A stretch of DNA of 64,000 nucleotides, taken from positions 12,303,162 to 12,367,161 of the forward strand of contig BSQZ01000006.1 in assembly GCA_033239005.1 (NCBI GenBank). The letters are read 5' to 3'. Shown here in pieces: positions 9,701 to 25,200 of the stretch. Source of the stretch: Lamellibrachia satsuma. Its lineage: Eukaryota > Annelida > Polychaeta > Sabellida > Siboglinidae. The position numbers and the translations under genes were made by a program. The notes under the pieces were generated by a model. The model saw only the letters and a program-made list of their open reading frames with translations. It ran no database searches and was not told the DNA's origin. Each line of letters begins with the position of its first letter. The first letter of the stretch is position 1.

Positions 9701-9940
9701 ATATATATTTATATTATATTTGTATATTTTATATAAAGCCCTCTTATTATATATTGTGTTGAATAGGCACATTGTAGTGTAATGAACAGAAACATTTTGA
9801 TTTGCCAACATTTATTTCCATGGAGTATATTGAACATAATAAGTACCTTCATTCACATTCATAATTGAATCAAATCATAGTCATTCACATTCATGTACAT
9901 GAGTTCATTCAGCACAACTATACAGCATAGAGATTCACTT

Positions 9941-10369
9941 CTATCTTATACAATATCCTATGCCTGTCAGGACTTGCTTCAAGGTCTTCTCCTTGTTTTG
10001 GTAAGCAGTACATAGGTTGACAAGCTTCTCTTGTAGCTGTTTTGTAGCCTTATGAATGCGCTTGCAAGGGAGCTGACCATGGGATTCAAGTAGAATCACA
10101 GCCTTAATGTTGCTGTGATCCATCCGGAGGTGCTGTAGTGTTTGCCAAATTGAAGGGTACGATGTACCAAGTAGAATGCTGACATATAACTGCTGGAACA
10201 AAAGAGGTGCAGAATCAAATGTCCCGTCCATATACCATGTGTCGGCGCTTGCCAGATGTGAGAGTGCAGATGACGAGGCAATTATGAGCATCCTGTCAGA
10301 CAACCCAGGACCACTGTCATGAATGAGAAAGTTCTCGTTAACGACACCACCTGTTGTTTGTCCATTCAT
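9941..10369 (-). pseudogene. MULE transposase fragment
   Basis: An open stretch ending TGIGYCIR. The motif ADTWYMDGTFDSAP followed by LFQQLYV is typical of Mutator-like transposases in animals. Only the N-terminal third of the DDE domain is present and the frame upstream is broken. Confidence 0.65.
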
Positions 10370-11110
10370 CAGGTATTACCATTTCGGATATTGAAGCATG
10401 AGTCTTGGGGAGGTACCTAGCCTTCTCACAACAAAGGACATATTTGACCAGATCGGAGCTTCCCATGGCTGCTCGTACATGGATGCGCCTCTTGTAAAGT
10501 CAGCGAGTAGCTGGGAAGGCTTGGCTCAGTGAGTCCTTCATGGCAGCTACAAGCTTAGTGGCAGTAACAGTGTCCTTGTCGGCATCATGGCTGTGGGCAA
10601 CAGTATGGATAGCCCTCTGGATCTGGAATGTAGAAGTAACAAAGTTTTTTAAAACATATAACAATGATTACAAGCAATTGACCTTATCCATTATCATTAA
10701 AATTATGTAATTTACAAAATGTTTGATTACTCTTATTTAATAGATTTTTTCTCCATTTTATTATATTTATTTATGTACGATTAATTATATTTTGATATTT
10801 CTATATTGCCAACATAATATTATTTTGTAACATCATTGGCAGCATTCAACATTAGCAACAAATATCATAAGGCATTATTTATATTTCTATAACATATCAT
10901 ACAATTTAGTGACATGAACTAATATTTGTTATTTACCAGTAGATTTGTAGTCACAGAGCATTTGCATGTGTGAGACTTTTTGTGGGAACATTCCCAGCAT
11001 ACGGTTGTCTTGTTAACTGCTTTCTTTGTGTACATATAACCTTTAAGACACAGCTTAGATCGAGCCGCCTTTGTTATTCTTGATAATCTCCATGGTTAGC
11101 ATTGAGAGTA
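9941..11110 (-). mobile_element. FLYWCH/MULE-type DNA transposon remnant
   Basis: On the minus strand, about 10930-11090 gives KGYMYTKKAVNKTTVCWECS and HTCKCSVTTN, a FLYWCH-type zinc finger. The region 10370-10630 keeps AIHTVAHSHDADKDTV with an in-frame stop. The stretch 9941-10369 is open for about 142 codons and contains WYMDGTFDSAPLLFQQLYVS, the start of a MULE transposase domain with its first catalytic Asp. The later catalytic residues are missing, so it is not functional. Confidence 0.7.
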
Positions 11111-12061
11111 ATGTTGAACATAAGGTGTTCACCCCCTTTTATCCAGTATTTCCCCAGGGAACCCATTTTCACATCCCCCCAATTACATCTAATTGCAATC
11201 CAGAAGAGACTATAGGATGATATATTGATCCCTTGATTTCTTCAGTGACTTAAATTCTGTTCCCTTGATCTATTGATCCCTTGATATCTAGAGTGGCTTC
11301 TATTCAATCCTTGATCCCATGATCAACAGAGTGGTTTTCATATGCATGTAATTGATAATTTTAAAGGAAATAAAACACAAATTAATTATTAAAATGTATT
11401 ATTTTCCTTGATATCATTCACCAAATAAAGAATATCTGTCATATTAATACATTTCACTTGGTTCCATAAAAAATCTCAATGTGAGGGCTTTTGACCTTTT
11501 TTTAAGTAAGGGGTGAGGGCTTTTTACCGAGGGGCTTTTGACCTAGAGAGATTTTGACCTACACCCACCCAATACAGACAAAGATTCTGGCACAATTAAC
11601 CTGCGATGAAGTATGCAACAAACGGTGGCGCCACAGCACGGAGCCTGGAAAATCGAGGCTAATCCTAGCGTTGACGTGAAACCGGCCTGTGGTTCGGTTG
11701 GTATTATTCGACTGTGGTTACGTTTGCACGGTAATAATGTCACAACCGGATAGTGGTGACGCCTACCGTAGTTATCATTGCTAACGTAGTTCATATACTA
11801 TCCACCAGATGTCACAACTTGTAATTGGTGAAGAAATAGCAATATACACCCACATAAAAATGAACAGACTTATCTTACATTGCTATCTTCTCATGTATGC
11901 TATACATTATAATTTAAGTGTATTTGCTATGTTAGTGTTATTTTATCCATACCACAACTATAAGATATTTAATGCATGCAAAAGTAGTTGGTGCCTTTGG
12001 CTTTGCTCGTGCTACAATTAAATGTTTCTTGTGGCAAACATTTCCATGGACAGTGTCAAAA
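11111..12061. other. intergenic region and NOL11 5' flank
   Basis: AT-rich DNA with short direct repeats around 11200-11330 (CCCTTGATC motifs). No gene was seen. The last 250 bases are the likely NOL11 promoter and 5' UTR. An in-frame ATG exists at 11972, but NOL11 homology starts at 12062. Confidence 0.5.
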
Positions 12062-12196
12062 ATGAGCACGCTTTTGGAAGCAAGCACTTTGTGCGTGCTA
12101 TCAAATGCAAACGATTTACTAGGAATAGAAACGCACCATGATGAACCCAATCTCGCAATTATCACCCGTCGAAGCAGAAACGTTATTGTTGTAGAT
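12062..12196 (+). CDS. NOL11: NOL11 exon 1
   Basis: Residues 1-45, donor GTAGAT|GTGAGT, phase 0. It matches the human N-terminus in spacing (STL...TLC/SSVVLS, LLGIE). An in-frame ATG at 11972 would add 30 residues with no family support. Confidence 0.85.
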
Positions 12197-15128
12197 GTGA
12201 GTAAGCTGATAAGAATTTTCACCGAAAATCGGAGGGTGAAACGGTGGCCGGTGTCATACCAAATACGTCGAAAATAGGGGATGTCGGATGTTTCGGCCCA
12301 TAACGGGTCCAGCCCATGGTCCGAACCAACCGTTTTCGCAACCGGTGAACCGTGTAGTGTTCTCCCTGACATGGGCCGAATCGACCGTATATCCAACCGA
12401 TGCCAGCAGGCTCCGTAGGCCAAAACGACTATCAACGTAGTATCGTATTCTAACTGGGAAATGGGCTATGTGGGCGTGGACCTTGTTTAATATTTATTAT
12501 ATTACTTTCGTTATTTTCACTTATTTGACCAACTTGACTATTTGCGACTTGCGTATTGCAACTGGGAAATGTCTTCTCTGTAGTGACTTCCATTCCAAAC
12601 TCTCAAGCAAGTTCCCTACGCTGCTGCGTCGCCAGTAATCATTCATTACGAAGCGGGCTGCTTGTCTCTAGACATTCTCAACTGCTTTGGTGTAATTTTT
12701 GGTGGATGGGTCCCATACAGTCGACGTATACTCCACAATAGGCCTTACAAAGATCTGGTAACACCGCGATTTGATGGCTTGGGGGCAGCTGCTGATGTTG
12801 CACTGTAAGAAAGCCCTGGTGTTGTTGGCCTTCTTTTATTATGTTGTCGATGTGGTCATTCCATGTTAACTTCCTGTTGATGGTTACTCAAAGGTACTTG
12901 GCACAAATGACCTCCTATATGTAGCATATCCATTCATTTGTAAATAATGTTTATGTTTAATAAAAAACAATTTCATTCTTTACGCATCTGTATGTTTTTT
13001 AAGATTAATTAGAATTAATGTATGTTCGAAAACGTTAGTGTTAATTTAGCATATGACATTTCCCAGCTACAAGTCGCAAATAGTCAAATCAGTCACATTA
13101 GCAAAAATAATTAACATAATATTAAATAAGGTCCACGGAACCCATTTCTCAGTTAGAATACAATAGTTGTTTTTACCCATGGAGCCTGTTAGGACCGGAT
13201 GCATACACAGTTCATTCAGCCCTTGCAAGCGAGAACGCTTCATGGTTAACCGGTTGCGAAAATGGTTGGTTTGGCCCATGAAACGTTACAGTAACTTTTT
13301 TGTCGGGCTAGTAACTTTTAAAATCTACTGGGCCACTAGATACAAAACCTTAATGTCAAGGCCTGCTTGACCTGTACACAAAAACACAGTGCAATAAATT
13401 TGTAAACATTACTATGTCTATGTTGACCAATGTTATATACACTTCTGATAGCGAGAAATATGGCATATTTACATACAGAGTGATGGATGACCTCCCAAAA
13501 AGCTAATTTGTAGACAGTTATTGCTTGAACTTTGGTCTGAATGGAAGCTTCATACAAGAATTGTTGAAACGGGAGTTCCAGCATTGTAATAATTATACCT
13601 TTGTCTTGCACATTTCAGGTAAATGACCAGAAGCCGGTGAAAGACTGGACCACAAAGGGTGGCCAGCAGTTGTCATGTCCGGCAATCTTCTGTTTGACCA
13701 CTGGACAGTATGCCACTGTTATCAACGAAACGGTAAGAAATTAGACATCTGGTGAAAATTATATAATTATTCGAAAGTGTAGCGTTTTGTAAAAACCACA
13801 AATGTAAATTTTTTTGTAGCTTTCATATCGAGTTATTTTAGCTCTTCCCACCCAAAAGCATTCATACCCTTGGGACACAGCAATGTTCTCTGATAAACTC
13901 GATAAAATTCTTCTGCTTTCAGTAGATTATTAAAGAGTGATTTTGCACGTTTTCTTTGGTATTTGTTTTCTTCACGACAATATATTTAGGAATTTGATAC
14001 ATTTTTCGTAAATATAATAATTTTTTAACAGTGCTACATTCCATTAACAACACATATTGTGTACTTTTGTAGCACCGTGAAGAACCTGTTGATTATAGGA
14101 AGAAGGCTGAATTTGACATAATTTATTCATACCCACGCTGGCAACCCTGATTAAAGTGAAATTCAAAGAAAGTCAGCATTGCTATCATAATGTAATTTTT
14201 ATGATATTCAGCAACATTAAAACATCCCAGTGCTTTGTATATTTATATTTTCAGACATTGGTGATGTGGAACAAAGACGACCTGGTGATAGACAAAACAA
14301 AAAAGATCCGTGTAAGTAAATATATGCTATAATGTTTGAATGAGGCATATCCATTTTCTTTCTGTTACATAATATTTTACCTATTACATCATAGTTTACC
14401 TATTTGCAGTAACTGGAAACATTTTGCAATATTGTGTTTTTGTGTAATCAGACTTGTGGTCAGTTACATTATAAAAAATGTATAATTATATAATATATCA
14501 TTATAAATTCCAATTACGCACCAATTAGAAATGCCAATTCCAGTTATACCTCAAAAACACCATTTCCAATTATTAATTCCATATATAAATAAAAGTATGT
14601 GAATAGAGCAACACCACAGACATCAGGCCTTGAATTTAAGCTTTTGCAGCAAGTAGCCCAGCGTGCCAGTAGATTCAAAAAGTTACTGGCACCCCACAGC
14701 AGTTACTGGACCAGGTATTTTCTTGGATATAAAATGGAATGTGTGCAATGCGTTGCGGTAGTTTCGTGTATGCAGGGCCTTTGTGTAAATTTTGCTAATT
14801 CTTCTGGTTACAAAACAGCCTTGTGTTCATAAAAAACTATTGATTAGTCAGGGCGGGAATGATATGCCGGTGTCGTGCTAAAATTGATCCACCATCAAAT
14901 ATTATCTTGCGTGATCCTGGCAGTTTACATCAGTTTATTAGTAACATTACATATTGTAGCTACAATAATATTTACTGTATATAATAACAATTAATTACAA
15001 AGAATGTGAACCACAGGAAATAATGGATGAATTTTCACTTTCTGTTGTAAAATAAAAAAAATTATGTAAATCAGCATTTTCTGTCATGAGCTATTTTCTC
15101 CATGCACACATGTTGGTGCAGCTAATTA

Positions 15129-15199
<71 letters not shown>

Positions 15200-16162
15200 A
15201 TATATATATATGCTCTATAACTAGTAACGTCCATGCTTCAAGATGCATGCATGCACAAACACACCAAGCGGATAATATTTGACGGCTTATTAACTTTAGC
15301 ACGACACCGGTATTCCTGTATATCGCAATATGTATGTGATACACAATATCATCATTGGCCATTGTGGAAATACTACATCTATGCCACTATAGTACGCAGA
15401 CACGGTAGACACAAATAAATGAACCACAACATCACTGTGAACCAATAGAGTCACTGTAAATGGGTTCTGCCTGTGAATCAGTAAGAAGTGAAATAACAAT
15501 ATAATAACAAACAGTGTTTCCCCCAATAATTTTAAATTAATTCGGTTGCATCTCCAGTGCAAAGTTAGAACCAAGTGTGACGTCTGCTGTTGCGTTCACG
15601 TGAGCTCCGACCCGCTCCCATTTGCCAATTAATGTTCATGTAAGCTGCACGTGTGCTTCCGTGAGTGGAGAAAAGTGGTTTATTTATTAGACTGATCACT
15701 GTTTCTTTCAAACACTGATTAAAAACTGCCATAAATTAACTTCTTGTAGTTTTCTTTCAGTTGTTTAACTGACCAAGATTTCTTCCCAACAGCGAGCAGA
15801 AGTGACATGTAGCGTCGTTTTCTGGAGGCGTTTTGCCAGACGGCAAATTATATTAATGAACTACAATGTTATGTTACGTTAATAAACTAAAATAATCTCG
15901 GCTAAAACATTATTTTGTGTGGCTTAAGCAACAGGTAAAATATGCGCAGGAACAGCTACGAAAACATGTGGCACCGCCGATAGTGCCTTGGCCAGCATGG
16001 TCGTGACAAACAAACTGAATCGAGCAAAATTGATGTTTGCACTGTCGCTTGTGATCTGCGTGGGAACTGCTTATTAACTGGTTACATAAAAATTGCGGCA
16101 GTGGAACTCTTAGGTCACGTCTGATGAGTTTGCCAAAACTATATATATATATATATATATAT

Positions 16163-16241
<79 letters not shown>

Positions 16242-19200
16242 GGCTATAATTTGTTAAATATTTATTTCTTGTAAACTCATCAGACAAACCATTAAATTAT
16301 TTTTAACTGGATGTGGTGAAAACTCGCAGCCTAAAGCTAGGCACACTTTTACAACTTACCTGATCTAACAACCAAAGGTTTTTAATGATTTTAAAAAACA
16401 TGCTATCTTTTGGTGAAACAACTGCACATATTAGTTAAACTAATCACGTTCGTTGTGGAATAATTTAATTGAGGAGGAGGTTTAAGAAGATAAACGAAAC
16501 AACACTGTTTGCCTGATATAAAACAACACTGTTTGCCTGATATAAAACAACACTGTTTGTCTGATATAAAACAACACTGTTTGCCTGATAAAAAACAACA
16601 CTGTTTGCCTGATATAAAACAACACTGTTTGCCTGATATAAAACAACACTGTTTGCCTGATATAAAACAACACTGTTTGCCTGATATAAAACAACACTGT
16701 TTGCCTGATATAACACAACACTGTTTGCCTGATATAAAACAACACTGTTTGCCTGATATAAAACAACACTGTTTGCCTGATATAAAACAACACTGTTTGC
16801 CTGATATAAAACAACACTGTTTGCCTGATATAAAACAACACTGTTTGTCTGATATATGTAACCTGTTGATATCTGTTCTTAGTTGGGGAAGTCAGTGCAT
16901 CGACTCGTCAGTTGTCCGTCGGGGCGGCACGTGATCACTTACGAAGATGGCACCTTCTGCCAGATGGACAAGCCATCAGACTTTCAGGGGAAACCCATTA
17001 CGTGTGACACTGACAGCATCGCATGGTGTGGCTTTCACTGTCTGAAAGAGATGACCTACCTCGTTTTTGTCATCAGAAACAGTGTAAGTTTAAAGTCTGT
17101 ATTTTAATACTAAAAACTGATTCATATTGAGGTGGTCTGAACACTAGTGTTGGGAATTGGTTTGATTTTCATAATCGGTTTGGCCAAGCTGATTAATTAT
17201 CGATTGTATAATTGGTTTGTGGGCAGCTAAAGTGATTGAAGTGTAACTAGTGCTGCCACCTATTAGGTTTTACTGGAGACGACCATAAATATTTTGGTCG
17301 TTCGTCACGGGTAGAATTCTGTCAGTGAAAAGCGCTCTCGGTCAAACATTCATTGGTTACTCAGGCTCCATGATGCGGCACCACCGTTTGTTGCACACAA
17401 TATTCTCTAGTCCAGGGAATGGGAACGAAATTCAGCATGAATTTTGTTATATAATCGAAAACGATCGATCACATAAGATTGTATTCGATTAATTGATTGG
17501 AACCAACCAATCGTCAACAAAACTGTTCAGTTGGAACAACACTACTTAACACACCTGCAAATATTGCAGTGATTTACTAAAACAGTTTTAAAGAATTAGT
17601 TTATGAAAGTGAAAATAAATGATAGCATAAGCCGAGGGTTTTGGTAAAACCATACTGAGTTATTTCCAAATTGCCAAATTGTTATATCAGATCTTGTCTT
17701 ATGCATGACAGAAAAATATGGGCATAAATGTTCAAATGTGCTGTCACGGAGATAGTATGTCAACCATCATCCATTATGAAGAATCCATGCAACTCTCCGC
17801 TGGCTAGATAGACAGGATCCTCCTTTCACCGGGAAACCTAGACCTGTCCCTAGGCCCTCATTGTTGGGACACGCATCTACAGGTGTGATATCTACATGTA
17901 CACATTGTTACTGGGATTGACTCCGTTACAGTTACATTGTTACCGGGATTGACTCTGTTACAGTTACATTGTTACTGGGATTGACTCTGTTACAGTTACA
18001 TTGTTACTGGGATTGACTCTGTTACAGTTACATTGTTACTGGGATTGACTCCGTTACAGTTACATTGTTACCGGGATTGACTCTGTTACAGTTACATTGT
18101 TACCGGGATTGACTCTTACAGTTACATTGTCACCGGGATTGACTCTGTTACAGTTACATTGTTACCAGGATTGACTCTGTTACAGTTACATTGTTACCGG
18201 GATTGACTCTGTTATAGTTACATTGTTAACGGGATTGACTCTGTTACGGTTACATTGTTACCGGGATTGACTCTGTTACAGTTACATTGTTACTGGGATT
18301 GACTCTGTTACAGTTACATTGTTACCGGGATTGACTCTGTTACAGTTACATTGTTACCGGGATTGACTCTGTTACAGTTACATTATTACCGGGATTGACT
18401 CTGTTACAGTTACATTGTTACCGGGATTGACTCTTACAGTTACGTTGTTACCGGGATTGACTCTGTTACAGTTACATTGTTACCGGGATTGACTTTGTTA
18501 CAGTTACATTGTTAACGGGATTGACTCTGTTACAGTTACATTGTTACCGGCAGTGACTCTGTTACAGTTACATTGTTACCGGGATTGACTCTGTTACAGT
18601 TACATTGTTACTGGGATTGAATTTTGCAGACAAATAAATCGTTGCTAAGAATCCGTGCGTATCAACTCGAGTCAGACATGGACGATTCACAGATCCTCGA
18701 ATGGCAGATCAGCGACAGTAAGTGCACGTGTACCTGGAAAAGAATACCAAGCTCGTTATGCTGTAAACTATTCTTCTTGTGATGCTGTGTTTTTGTTTAT
18801 TTGACACTGATATTTTATGAAAAAATCTATGTAATTATCGTGTCTGCGAGTTTTCATGCATGGAAGCTGACGTTTCAGTTTGTTAGTAAATGTGTGAAAT
18901 ATTCTGATATCACAAAATTAGAATGATGCACTGTTTGAATATTTGTGTCAAAACGATTAAAGGTCCTTCGTAAAATTCAAAATTCAGCAGAAAAATTTGC
19001 AAAATAGTCCAGCTATTTATACAATGACATAAGGCTATCCACCCTTTCACAAATTACACGATTTAATGATAAAAATAAAAAAAAATTCAGATGATTTAAA
19101 AAAAATGCAATCATATTAAACTGACTGTGTGTGTCACTTAAACTATTTACACACTACAGCTTTGAACATCTATGAACCCAATTTGTGATGGGATGGATCA

Positions 19201-22200
19201 GTTAAGGGAGGTTTAAAGCATACATTACCACATTGCTGGCAAGCCGTAGTTTGGTAGAATAGCGTAGCTAACCCACATTTTTGCGTTGTTGCAGATGTTA
19301 AGAATGACGAGCCACTAGACTTCAGCCTGCAGTACCAGAACTCGCAGTTGTATCTTCTCATTCTCTGTAAGTCTACAAGTTGTTGGTGTTATGCTCATAA
19401 TCAGTGGCATATTTAGGGGGTCCATTGGTCCATGCTCACATGGCTTAAATTTGTTGTGGCATATTTAAGGGGTCCATAGGTCCACGCCCACCTGGCTTAA
19501 ATTTGTTGTGGCATATTTAGGGGGTCCATTGGCCCATGCCCCATAGGTCCATGCCCACCTGGCTTAAATTTGTTGTGGTATATTTAGGGGGTCCATTGGC
19601 CCGTGACTGCCCAGCTGAAATGTTTAGATTTTATCCAGTATTTTTCTGTTGTAGTGTAACATGGTAGCATAATAAACTAATGGGTGACTAAACATGACCC
19701 CCATTTGCGAGATCCGAGATACGCCACTGCTCCTAGTGATACTTTATTATAATATATAACATATATAATAAATTTAAAGAGCATTCTCGCATTGCAAACA
19801 TGAGATATGAGAGATTTTGCCTGTGCCATTCCGCACACAATGTGTTCATCAACTGATAATTTGTTAAGCTGTAAGGTCCTGCTTTAAAAATGTTTAAAAA
19901 AACCTTAAAAACTCTTGAATGTAATTTTTTTCTTCTGCATGAACCTTGTTGACATATGCAGTAGTGTCGCTACAGCTAATATCGGTGACGGGATTATGTT
20001 TCCGCTCTCAGGGCCTGGTGGTGAATTGCTGCGAAGTTGTTTGACAGGAACAGAGGAGCTGGGTATTATTTCACAGATTACCAGCACGGCGACCATCTTG
20101 GCTCTCGACAATACACAGATTGCAGTCGCTGGAATCCTCAACGAAACCAAGCAGGGTAATAGTAAAACGGTTGTTCAATTTGCAACTGTAAGGGTTGGAT
20201 ATTACACTTGAGAATAGATTAAGATTAATGCTGTCAAGATTCCAATTTTCATAGGTCTGTTCAGTTCTCGGTTCTCAATGACCAATTGTTCATGGTACTG
20301 GTCAGCCACAGTTCCGGTATGGGAGACTGGGAGTTGTCTACTCTTGAAGGAGAGCACAGGAAAATTCCAAAAACTGATAAATGCACCAACAGAGCTAAAA
20401 TAGGTCAATCACAAGCAATTACATAACCGAAATAGTTTTATTTCAAGACAAAAACTAAAGAATTTGAGTCAGGATCTGCGCCTTACAGTCAATGCACGCA
20501 AGTGAACAGGATCTGCACCTTACAGTCAACACGCAAGTGAACAATGAACGTTAAATACAATTGAGTTTAGAATTCCAAGAAAGTGTTACCATATTACTCA
20601 TAAGGTGTTGTAACAGTTCTGGATCTGAAAGGGCCCACAACGGTGGCAGGACTAATAAAGATGTATCAAATGTTATATACAAGACAGTAGTGGAGCATTT
20701 GTTACGTTACAGCTGGTCTAGGTATCTGGGACGTACGGTTTAGAATACTCCTTTCCTGGCAACCGTTTGTGGAGGCAGTCAAGGCGAAGGCACAGGTAAG
20801 TGTCGCATTTGGTATCTGCTTTGTTCTTGTTAGTCTAGCGAATATTTGAAAAATTTTGACTTTTTGATAAAGTATAAAAAAGAGTAACAAGTCATACCAA
20901 TAATTTTTGGATATGAAGCAACCATAACATAACCATGTGATTTCCACCATCTTTGATTTTTAAATGACCACCACACCAAAACGTTATCGTAATCGGCATA
21001 TTGTGCATCTGCTTTGTGATATATTTTTAGCTGCAAGGTGGTGTATCTAAGGTGTCACTGTGTGAGATATCATGATATTATAAGTTCCAGGAAATTGCGT
21101 TCTTATGGTAAACATTACTGGATGTAGTTAGGAAAATGTATACCTTCTACCATTACAAATATGGCTGAATTATGATGATATCTTAAATAAGCACCGTTTC
21201 AATTGGACACACTGCTTACCCAGCACTACTTTGACATGTCTTATGCAACATTGTCTACTTCCAGCTCTACTGCCACCATGGCAACCTGTTCAGCATGTGT
21301 GGCAAACAGCTGTGTGTATACCCTTTCTCAATGTCCCCTTCCACTGTTGGTTCAGCACTTGGCAAGTTTGGTCCAAGAGCGCACATGTCAGAGGTATTTA
21401 TAAGGTCATTTGTCTTGCCATTAGGTGATTTAAATTCTATCTTGGTCGTGGACCGCGGTTTAAAAATCATGTCAAAATTTTTATTTGTTTTTAGGTTTCT
21501 TTACATTGCTACAGCTTTCGCAAGCCTGAGTAGATGACACTGGACGCGGTTGCGTTGCGGTTAGAACGCCAGACTCTCGATCGAGAGAACCTGGTTTGAA
21601 TCCTCTTGCTGCTGTTTCGAAACTTTGTCAATTTTGTTCACTCCACATTGCCACAGTTCAGTCAGCTGTAGGAGTACATGGCTACAGACAGAGGTGGATA
21701 TATGTGAACAAATAGTCTGCGTAGTAATTGCATTGTGGCTGAATGCTTCCCAGAGAAGTTGAAATAGCACTGGAACGAACAGGTCTGCTTTGAGCAGTCA
21801 CAAGGACTGGATGCTGCACTAGAACTTACCTTTTCCTTTTTTATACAGCAAGACACTTGTGAATTTGAAATGAACTTTTGTAAATTCAAATTATAGATCT
21901 TGCAGAACGGAAGGAGATTAGGATATACGTACATTTTAAATCTGTTTTAGAATTATTTATTACATCTGATGGTTTGAAATTGTTCACTGACAGTAGACAA
22001 AAATATCATAGTTAAGAGTAACATGAAATCGCTAATGTTTCAGTCCTTTTATGGAGCTCTGTTTATACCCAATTTACCCCTGTTTACTGCCCCACAGGAG
22101 TCGTCAGTGTCAAAACTTGGGTCGGTACTCAATGATCTCATCTCTCCCACCAAGGTAAGTAGACAAATCACAATGCACAGCTTCTAAATTCCCTCCTTAA

Positions 22201-25200
22201 TTGGTTTGCCCCTTCGGAAATCATGTTCCTTAATGCTCAGATACTTCTGTTATAATCATTGAAAGAATTAACTATAATATCATTTGAACAGGTAACTTAT
22301 GAAAGCATGTCATAGTATTTAGAGCCGGACCACTTTTGCCCTTTTTTCCCGAATTTTTACCAAACGTGGCAAAACTAATTGAATAATTTGTCCAATGATT
22401 TCAACAAAACTAAAGAAGACGTTTGCACAAATGAGCTAGCTTGTTGCAGTGGATATTACATAGATTTGAATTTTCATGATTCTAAAGCTAGACAAGTGAA
22501 TAAAATTTTTGAGGCAGGACCTTTAAATGATGACTGAACTCTCGTTTTCTGATCATTTGTTGTGTGACAAATTGGCTCAGTATTTGTATCACCCAAACTC
22601 TACTTTTGTGAGGTATTTATGCCAAATAAATGGTCTAATCAAAACACGACAAGATTTATTGTTTTTGCTGTTGACAATCCTCACAGACACCCACGGAGAA
22701 TAAATTCAAGGATACGTTTGCCAAGTTCATCTCATGTGTAGCCACGCATAATGAAGACGTGTGGCGCCATCTGGACCTGGTGGAGTTACTCGTGAAGCGG
22801 TGCGTCAACGAGAAGAAGTTCTGGCCGCGGGAGCAGCTTCTCAAACTAATTAAAAACAAATGTTTGACTGGAAGGTGCGTCATACAACAATAGTTAGTGT
22901 GGTGATAGAAAGGTTTTGACTTTATAGGGAATGTACGTGCATAGCGACATCTGCACAGGCAGAAGGGATATATTCCATGTTGGTTTTATTATAGAAGTTC
23001 ATATATAATTATAATATGAATACTTTTTAGTACCTAAATCCTTGGAAACTCGTGCTCAGCGGCGCATCAAGATAAAAGGGTTAGGCGATCTCGAAATCGA
23101 TATATTATACAATGTTAAAGTTGTCAACAGACAGATGAATATGCTAGGGAGGGGAAGATGATTAAACATAAGTCTTCAGATGACAGTGAAACTTTATTTA
23201 GTTTCTTACTGACCTAACATTAACTTGTTCAGACAATGCAAGCCTAGTTAGTTCAGTGAGTTTTCGGTGGAATCTGATTAACATAATTATTTTAGGCCAG
23301 AGCAATATGATTCGATTAAGCAGCTGATTAATTTCAGTGGTGCATCTTAATAGAGCAGAAATTGAAAATTATTTAATCCCAGTGAGTGTATTTGATTCAG
23401 CTAAACGGCTGATTTTGTTAGCTGTGATTCTGTTAAGGGGGTCTTTCACAATTGTTCATACAAAGTGTACAAATTCTCACCCCCCCACACCCATACAGGA
23501 CATACAGTAATAACACCAGAATATGTTTACCAGCATTTTGGTATAATAATTATATAAAAGTTTTGTGTCCGTGGTGTCATATTTATGATTGTTTTCCACA
23601 AAGTTGTGAATTTCCAAGATGTCGGACTGTATAACATCGCCAGCCTTGAACAGTTACACAATTTAAAATGATAGTAGTTCTATAACACATTAATCTATTG
23701 CAGCTGTATGGTACAATAGTGGTCATATGGTCATATTTGACCAACATAAAAAATTGGCCTTGACGCCTTTAGTACGCTTTGTACGAATGTCGACAATTGT
23801 GAGCATGTGCAAGCCACTGTACAATATCAAGTGATGTCCAGTGATTGTCCACCAATATGGTGAGTCTTGATGTTGCAGCATGTGCCCATGTCTGTTCCCT
23901 GCCCTGGTCAGTCATCGAGACGTCGTCCTCTTCCATAACTGTCTCTTGCACATCCGAGACATCCCAGAGGCGTGCCTTGTTCAGTGTCTGTCCTTCTACG
24001 TCCGGTAGGCCACAACTTACTCATTCATAGGTGTCAACATTATCGCTTTCAGGTGGGAAATAACCCTTTTTCCCATGTCCCGGTTTTTAGACAAAATGTC
24101 CCTCTTTTTAAAAAGAAAAAAATTTCACAGTAAAAATTTATCTATTCTAGACATATTTTATTTCTTTGGTCTCAAGTGATTTAACACCTTCTCGAGTGTG
24201 CGTTTACCATGAACAGGAACGGCACATTAAAATTGCCACATCTAAGTCTGTCGGATAGCTTTGTTTGTCTATCATTCCAGTCTTCATTAGTCATAGTTTT
24301 ACTAAGGCATTTAAAAATATTTTTACTAAGGCATTTAAACATATTTCTTATCACTGTGGTTTAATTAAATGTTTCATTAAATTGTCAACATGGATTTTTA
24401 AAAGTGAATATTTGTTGGTATACTAGCCAGATGATGTGATGCATGTATATAACTTAATTTCTGTGTCATACCAAGAATTGAATAATTAATTTAGTAACTT
24501 AAAATACAAATTACAAAATTACATTTCCTAATGCTTTGATGTAACATTCATTAAGCTTTACAAAATAACAAAGGGTTTTGTGTTTGTATAAAATCTGTTT
24601 GCATTATTATTAACTCTACATAATTCTCTGTTGGTCTTTAGCACTGACGACAACAAGTTCTCCATTGAACTTGATGACAGTGTTGACGTGAATGGGTCCT
24701 CCAATGTGTCACCAGATGGATTGACGTGTCCATTTGGGAATGAGAAAGCCACTTTGATGTATCCTTTCGAGTACTCATGTTTTCATAAAAACATTTGTCA
24801 TGATGCACAAAATGCCACATTACAATTATTCTACTTTTTTTTTCATTTAAAAATTTTTGTCTCTGGTTCAGTTATTAAATATGTACTTTGATAACAATGC
24901 CAGACACCAGCTATTTTGCTGGTTACATGTGAAAGAAAGCCTGACTGCTATGTTGGAATATGTTATTTATGGTTGTTGATATCAATGTATGAATCACAAA
25001 TGACTTATTTTTCCATTTATGAATCATTTTGTTTGTATTAATATATACAGCATGAAATAAGATAAATCTTTTATAATTCCCCTCTCAATTCATTTAGCCT
25101 ATCAGGTTCGTTGATGTTCAAATCTGTAGTGCGTGAATAGTTTAGTAATATGCGCAGATATGCACAATCAGTTTAATAATAGTACTTTTGTTAAAATCGT

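Noticed and set aside
11972..12061. Upstream in-frame ATG for NOL11
   Set aside because: It would add 30 residues unlike any NOL11; 12062 matches the family N-terminus.
16482..16934. Repetitive 8-residue frames on both strands
   Set aside because: The 24-bp intron minisatellite keeps all frames open; it is intronic to NOL11.
16494..18622. CRISPR-like look of the 24-bp and 32-bp arrays
   Set aside because: The units are contiguous with no unique spacers, and the DNA is eukaryotic.
21541..21612. A functional tRNA gene (plus strand)
   Set aside because: The same reasoning applies: B box present, acceptor stem not formed.
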